This document shows, piece after piece, positions 59,300 through 64,000 of a stretch of DNA of 64,000 nt. The notes beneath the pieces were generated by a model. The model was given only the letters and a program-made list of their open reading frames with translations, did no database searches and had not been told where the DNA came from. Numbering within the stretch: position 1 is the first letter of the stretch; every line of letters begins with the position of its first letter. Source of the DNA: Hordeum vulgare subsp. vulgare (taxonomy: Eukaryota > Streptophyta > Magnoliopsida > Poales > Poaceae); the NCBI RefSeq assembly GCF_904849725.1, contig NC_058518.1, positions 418,817,081-418,881,080 on the forward strand, read 5' to 3'. Both the position numbers and the translations under genes were made by a program.

Positions 59300-62200
59300 T
59301 CATTTCTTGGTGGTTGATGAAGATCCTTGGCGCTTCTTGGGTGTAGTCTTCTTCCTTGGGCCTGTTGCGGTGTCGAGTTGTTCCACATCAGACTCGGCGG
59401 TGCAGAATGACGAGAAGGAGCTGTCTTCAAGATCTGGCACTGGAATGGGCCTGAACTTCTTCTTGGGAGGCCACGACCACTCAAAGTCTTGCTCAAAGTT
59501 CATTTCTTCAAGCTCAGTCTGGGTCTTCAGATGTGCAAGAGTAGCCCAGGTGCGATCGAAAACCTCATGCAGATAGTGATGATTAATCTTCACAGAATTC
59601 TGGGTTTCAGTGAGGGTTTTCAAAATGGCACCAAACTGGCGTTTGACCCATTTGTGGTTGTGATCCACCTTCTGATGAAGACTGAGAAGAAGCTCTCTGG
59701 TGTTTAGCATGCGAGGAGGAACAGGGCTGGGTGGACGAGTCTCAGTGTCGTCCCATGAAGAATAAGCGTCTGGTTCTTTAAACTGGCCATCAAGGGGCCT
59801 GCTGCCTTCGTCAATCACAGACTTTCCTTTTCCCTCAATGGGCTCGAAAGTCTTCTTGTTGACCCGGATAGGAGGCATATAACCAACATGGTTTTGGAAA
59901 TCGGCGTGGAAGTTGATGCATGTCCTTGTCCTGATGAATCTCATGATCCATGGGGCATAAATTTTGTGATCAAAGGGGCACATGGCATTGTCGGCCAAAG
60001 TCCTCAAGAAGAAATCATGGATATTCATAGGAATACCGTGAATGATGTTGAAGAGGATATTCTTCATGAGGCCGACAACATCTTCTTCATCGTCATGGCC
60101 TTTGATTGGCGCGAGCACACTGCAGAGAATGCGGTAGACAGACCGGGGTGTGTACTTGAGCTCATGGACGAGGAATGTGGTTCTTGAGGGTTTTCCTGCA
60201 GCCAAAGGCTTCATGAGGACTTCCATCATTCCATTTGGCAGCTCACGCTCACCATAAAGCTTCACTGCCCTATCTGAAGGAATTGGTACGGGCAGTTCTC
60301 TGAGGAGTTCAGAAGCAGGACCCTTGTAGTGAGTGTTTTGGGTCATCCAATCAAACACCCAGGTGTTGATGTCATCAGCATTGCCAGAGGTTTATAGAGT
60401 TGCAAAGAATTGAAGAATAAGCTCACTATTCCAGTCTGTTATATCTGAGCACATAGGGAGCAAACCTGCATCGTGGAGTACACTGAGGACTGGTTCCATG
60501 CAGGGTATTGCTTCAAGCTCATCATGAGGAATGTGCCTGTGCTGGAATATCTTGTTGCGTCCACAGAGCACAGAAGCTTATTAGTTCATCTGAGTCCTTG
60601 TCCAAAACTTCAGATGCCTCATTTGAGGCTTGTCATAAGGATTCTCTCCGATGAAATACATGTGTTCCTCAAAGAAATTTTCTTTCTGAAAATTTGGCCG
60701 CTTCGAGAATGGCTGGCGCTGAACTGGCTTGATATTGTGCTGAGGAATGGGAGGGGAAACAACCAGGGCAATCTCTGAGTTGAGCACAATGAAGTCATTG
60801 TCAGGGGCGGGAACATTTTCTTCAGCGGTTTCCTCAGGTTGAGGAATTTCATCAGCTAGAATTTCTTGCTCTAGCTAAGCTTCAGACTAAGGAATTTCTG
60901 CTTCTTTCTCAGCTTGAGGAGTTTGGTCAGCCTGTTCAGAATGAGGAGCCTGCTCAGGATGGACATTTTCATCAGCTTGTTTTTCTTCAGCTGGCTTTGT
61001 GGCAAAGGCATTTTCATCAGCTGCTACAGCTGAAGCTTGAGTAGTCTCTGTCTGAGGAATATGAGGTTGAGGACTGTCATCAATCTGGATTTCCTCATCA
61101 GTGTGCTCCTCGGAGGCAGCATCCTTCATTTCCTCATCTGCCTTGTAGTTTTGTCACCAATGACGACCATTTCATATGAAGGTGCAACATTTAGAGGCAC
61201 CGGGTCCAGAGGGGCAGATTCTTCGGTTTCCTTGAGGCGTTTTGCCTCAATCTTTTCTTCTGCTGAGGAAGCTTTTCTCTTCTTTGCTTCCTTCTCAGCA
61301 GCTCTTGTCTTTTTCGCGTCTGATGCAGACGGGATTAACTTCTTCACCTTTGAAGCTTTTGGTAAAGGTGTTTTCTCTACAGATTCTTCAGCTGGTAGTG
61401 AGGAACCAGCTGGAACAGAGTCATCATCCTGCTTTGATGAAGCAGCTGGATTAGGAGCAGTTGCATTAGGGGTTGCAATTTCATCAGTGGCGGTCTCGGT
61501 GATGATTTCTTCAATGGCCGGCTCATCAGCACGGCACTCTTGGTGTTGTTCCTCAGCTTGAGGAATTTCCGCCTCATCAGGAGATGCATCTTCTCGCTGC
61601 TCAACGAGGGGCTGAGGAGTTGGTGTTGGTTGTGGATTCGCTTGTTGTAGTCATCAACAGCACTAGTGGCTAGCTTGATGAAATTGCGTTTGATGCTTTT
61701 GCGGTCTGACAGTTTGTCACACTTGTCAGTTAAGACTTGCAGCTCTGCCTGGGTTGACACCAGTGCTTCAGGAGTCAGCTTGAGGAGATTTTGCCTGAGG
61801 AATTTCTCCTTTTTGGCCTTTGCAATTTTTGCCTGCTTGGCCTTCTGTTCCTTCCACTTGGCTTTGTTTATGAAGGTGGCCACCATGTGGCTGATGCCCG
61901 GAGGAAGTTTCAAGTCATCAATGGGGGTGTTTGGGTCTTCATACCATACATTGATGAAGTCGAGGAGGACCTTGGGGTCCATGGCTAGAGGAATAGCACT
62001 GCCTGATGCTTGTGCTACCCGTTCTTGCTTGTTCCTGATGATGGCTTGCAGGGTTTCATCATCATAATCATCACTTCCCTCTGATGCAGATGGGACTGCG
62101 ATGATTTTGCTGGGGCTGGGCAGAGGTGCACGTTCAGTAGTTGCCAAAGTCTTCACAAGTGGTGTTGAAGACTTTGTCTCCGAGCTTGTTGCAGCTGGGA

Positions 62201-62975
62201 GTGAGGAGCTGGAGCTGGCAGTCGTAGGCTTCACGACTTGCTTCTATACTGGTTTTGGAGGTGGAGCTGAGGACTTTGGTGTACATGAGATGGGTGCTGA
62301 GGGTTTTGACGCTGATGGTTTTGGTGTTGACGGTTTTGGAACCGAGGGTTTTGGAGCTGAGGGTTTTGGAGCTGAGGGTTTTGTGATAGAAGCCTGTGCA
62401 GACTTCTTTTGAGGAATCTCTGAGCCTGAAGTTTCTGCTGCTGAGGAATGAGCAGCACCGGAGGCAGCAGCTGAGGATTCATTAAATTTCTTCACTGCTG
62501 TTTCGGCTTGCTTCTTGAGCTTGGCCCGATGCCTTTCTTTTTCATCTAGGTAGTCATCAAGTGTCATAAGACTTGAGGGATGAGCTACTTGATGATCCTC
62601 AAGTGGAGCCCTTCTGCCAGGAGGCTTCAAAGCGAATTTCTTTGCATATTTTGGAGTCACAAACCTGTACTCCTTCCACTCCTTTGCCCATCTGCGCTCA
62701 ATTTTCTGCAGCCTAATCTTTCTTTTGGCCATTGTCTCAGGTTCTTCATCAGGCGTGCAATAGCCCATGTATATGTCATCAGGAATATCAACAGCTGTGT
62801 TCTGCTCCAGTTTCTTTCCTCCCTTCTGTTTCCTTTCTTCCTCCATTTTCTTTAGACGAGGAATTTGCTGATGATTTTGAACTCTTGAAGATTCTGATGA
62901 GCCTTGAAGAGTTTCTTCCAGAAACGCTGCAAATGAGTTAATGTGATGAGAACCGAGAGATTCATCAGCTGACAT
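59300..62975 (-). pseudogene. Env-position extra gene of element I, long, several breaks
   Basis: Starts MSADESLGSHHINSFAAFLE at 62975 and ends at 59300, about 1,200 residues if read through. N-terminal part: charged, with KPSAPKPSAPKP-type Pro repeats (about 62400-62270). Middle: Glu/Lys/Ala-rich coiled coil (AKQAKIAKAKKEKFLRQNL; AEKEAKKRKASSAEEKIEAK). C-terminal folded part: YFIGENPYDKPQMRHLKFWT, LPVPIPSDRAVKLYGERELP, CPFDHKIYAPWIMRFIRTRT and FQNHVGYMPPIRVNKKTF. It ends in a basic Lys/Thr/Ser tail. Breaks: TAG near 62235, frameshifts near 61640 and 61130, and stops near 60885 and 60580. No signal peptide or membrane segment, so the name env would be only positional. Function unknown. Confidence 0.7.
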
Positions 62976-63595
62976 GTGTGTACCTGTGAACAGAGTATAG
63001 TTGCGAGGAATTTGGAGAGGTCATATGCGTTCTCAGATTTGAAGAAAATGAAAAAGTTTGACAGTTTGAGGAATATAACCAGTGGTTGAGGAATTTGCTT
63101 AAGCATACTGTTCTTGGGTTCCAGAGTTGTACAGATCCGAAAATTCGCACAATTGAGGAATCTCGTGAAAATCTTAGATGCTTAGCTAGTTCATCAATGA
63201 TTGTGGTGATGGATAGTGTTTGAGGAATCATGTGCGCATCGTATCTTGAGGAAAAACAGATTTCACATGGGAGAGGTAAACTTTCAGATCTGAGGTGCTG
63301 TAAAAATGGAGTATATTTACCCTAGAAGGTGCGAGCGAAGAATACAAAAGGTGGTGTTGGAGAGGATCTTCGGTCAAGTGTCCAATGCACCCTAACTTGG
63401 CAGCAGAGGACGTCTACGGCGGCGGCGGACGTAGATGTTCCGACTCCGGCGTGATCCTGGCGGCGAAAAGGTTGAGGCAGTGAAGCTCTTCCTTGCCGGC
63501 GACAAGACAACCAGCGGTGGCGCTAGGGTTCGATGGAGAGTGTGATGGCAGGAGAGCGATGAGGCAAAGAAGAAGATACCGAGGTGGATAAGGAT
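62976..63595 (-). promoter_or_regulatory. Spliced 5' leader of the element I extra gene
   Basis: From the TATA on the minus strand comes a T/C-rich leader with an AACCCTAG motif and no ATG. It ends at a donor GGTAAATATAC (about 63320). A 337-bp intron follows to the acceptor TTCACAG (62984-62990), 8 bases before the ATG at 62975. The layout resembles an ordinary plant gene leader with an intron. Inferred from sequence. Confidence 0.5.
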
Positions 63596-63605
63596 CTATT
63601 TATAG
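63596..63605 (-). promoter_or_regulatory. TATA box of the element I extra gene
   Basis: The minus strand reads GGGCTATAAATAG, nearly the same as the TATA of the 3' LTR of I (GGCTATAAATAGCC, 58193-58202). A GGATAACCACG phrase lies upstream, also similar to the LTR (CGATAACCACG near 58280). Confidence 0.55.
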
Positions 63606-64000
63606 CCCGAAAGTTACTGTTTGGCGCGAAAGTTTCGGACAAAATAGCCCTTGCCTCTACGTCTCCGCAGGACACGTGTAGCTCCCGTACGATGCGGTCG
63701 AGATAGTGGAGATCGTGGTTATCCGATCGTGGGAAGTGGGGTACAGTTACTGTTCTTTTTAAGGAAAATAATTTTTTGAAGATTTGAGGATTTTTGTTAC
63801 AAAATCATCAGCTGACAAGGATGCAGTGAGGATTTTGAACAAAGTTTCAAGTAGAACGCATATGAAGAATTGAATAGACTGGATAAGTATAGCATAGAGG
63901 GAAAGTCGGGTCCGATCACATTCACTTAGCAGAAACATCAACTTGAAGAAATAGCAATAAGTGAATGCTGTTGAGGACTAGAAATCACAGTCTAACTAGG
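63606..64000 (-). other. Region between pol (outside window) and the extra gene of element I
   Basis: No frame recognised. Likely upstream control region of the extra gene and the pol-distal spacer. Confidence 0.45.

Larger units (their letters stand above)
57357..64000 (-). mobile_element. Element I: second SIRE-type Ty1/copia retrotransposon, 5' part outside window
   Basis: On the minus strand: extra gene with its own leader, 3' untranslated region, polypurine tract and 3' LTR (58773 to 57357). Purine tract, LTR end and extra-gene position match the SIRE lineage, but the LTR start (TGTAAGTGCATCTAG) and protein differ from G, so it is another family. It is inserted in the RNase H region of H; left flank AAGGT. 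Confidence 0.85.

Overview
The window is plant nuclear DNA, almost certainly from a Triticeae grass (wheat, barley, rye or a relative). The LTR sequences are of the BARE-1/WIS-2/Angela, Athila, SIRE/Maximus and Tat types that dominate those genomes. I found no host gene that looks functional. Nearly every base can be assigned to a transposable element, and the elements are stacked inside one another. Family assignment is by recognition from the sequence and has not been checked against a database.

Nesting, outermost first. H is a decayed Angela-like Ty1/copia element on the + strand. Its only part in view is 54027-57356, and its left end is outside the window. H was split by G (SIRE/Maximus-type copia, +; its 3' part is 46344-54026) and, on the right, by I (a second SIRE-type copia, -, 57357 to beyond 64000). 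B (Athila-type gypsy, +) sits inside the pol gene of G: 25179-29118 plus 43343-46343. A (Tat-type gypsy, -, 1-25178) sits inside the pol gene of B. E (Athila-type, gag-protease only, -, 29119-43342) sits in the 3' part of B with matching ATCAC target duplications. A carries two insertions of its own: a CACTA-type DNA transposon (6360-12668) that splits the reverse transcriptase, and a complete Angela/BARE-type copia element J (14752-23332) that splits gag. E carries a truncated Athila-type element C (32737-37895) joined to an inverted LTR fragment F (37896-38658). A solo LTR related to C (51710-53255) sits in the 3' LTR of G.

Coding content. There are gag, protease, reverse transcriptase, RNase H and integrase remnants of A, B, E, H and J, most carrying stops or frameshifts. 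The RT-RNase H part of G pol is open throughout its visible length. Extra 3' genes not needed for the basic copy-and-paste cycle occur in four elements: a spliced antisense gene in A, a short coiled-coil ORF in B, and long env-position genes in G and I.

Most notable points. (1) The CACTA element carries exon-like fragments of several host genes: a clear PCNA piece with its intron, a VPS60-like (ESCRT-III) piece, a probable divergent CRAL-TRIO piece, and two unidentified pieces with well-formed splice borders. (2) In B, G and I the extra 3' gene is preceded by sequence resembling the element's own LTR control region (a GC-rich hairpin plus TATA, a TATA plus leader intron, or reiterated palindromes). 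This suggests these genes have their own LTR-derived promoters. (3) The antisense gene of A keeps its reading frame across four introns, one of which is filled by 71-bp tandem repeats.
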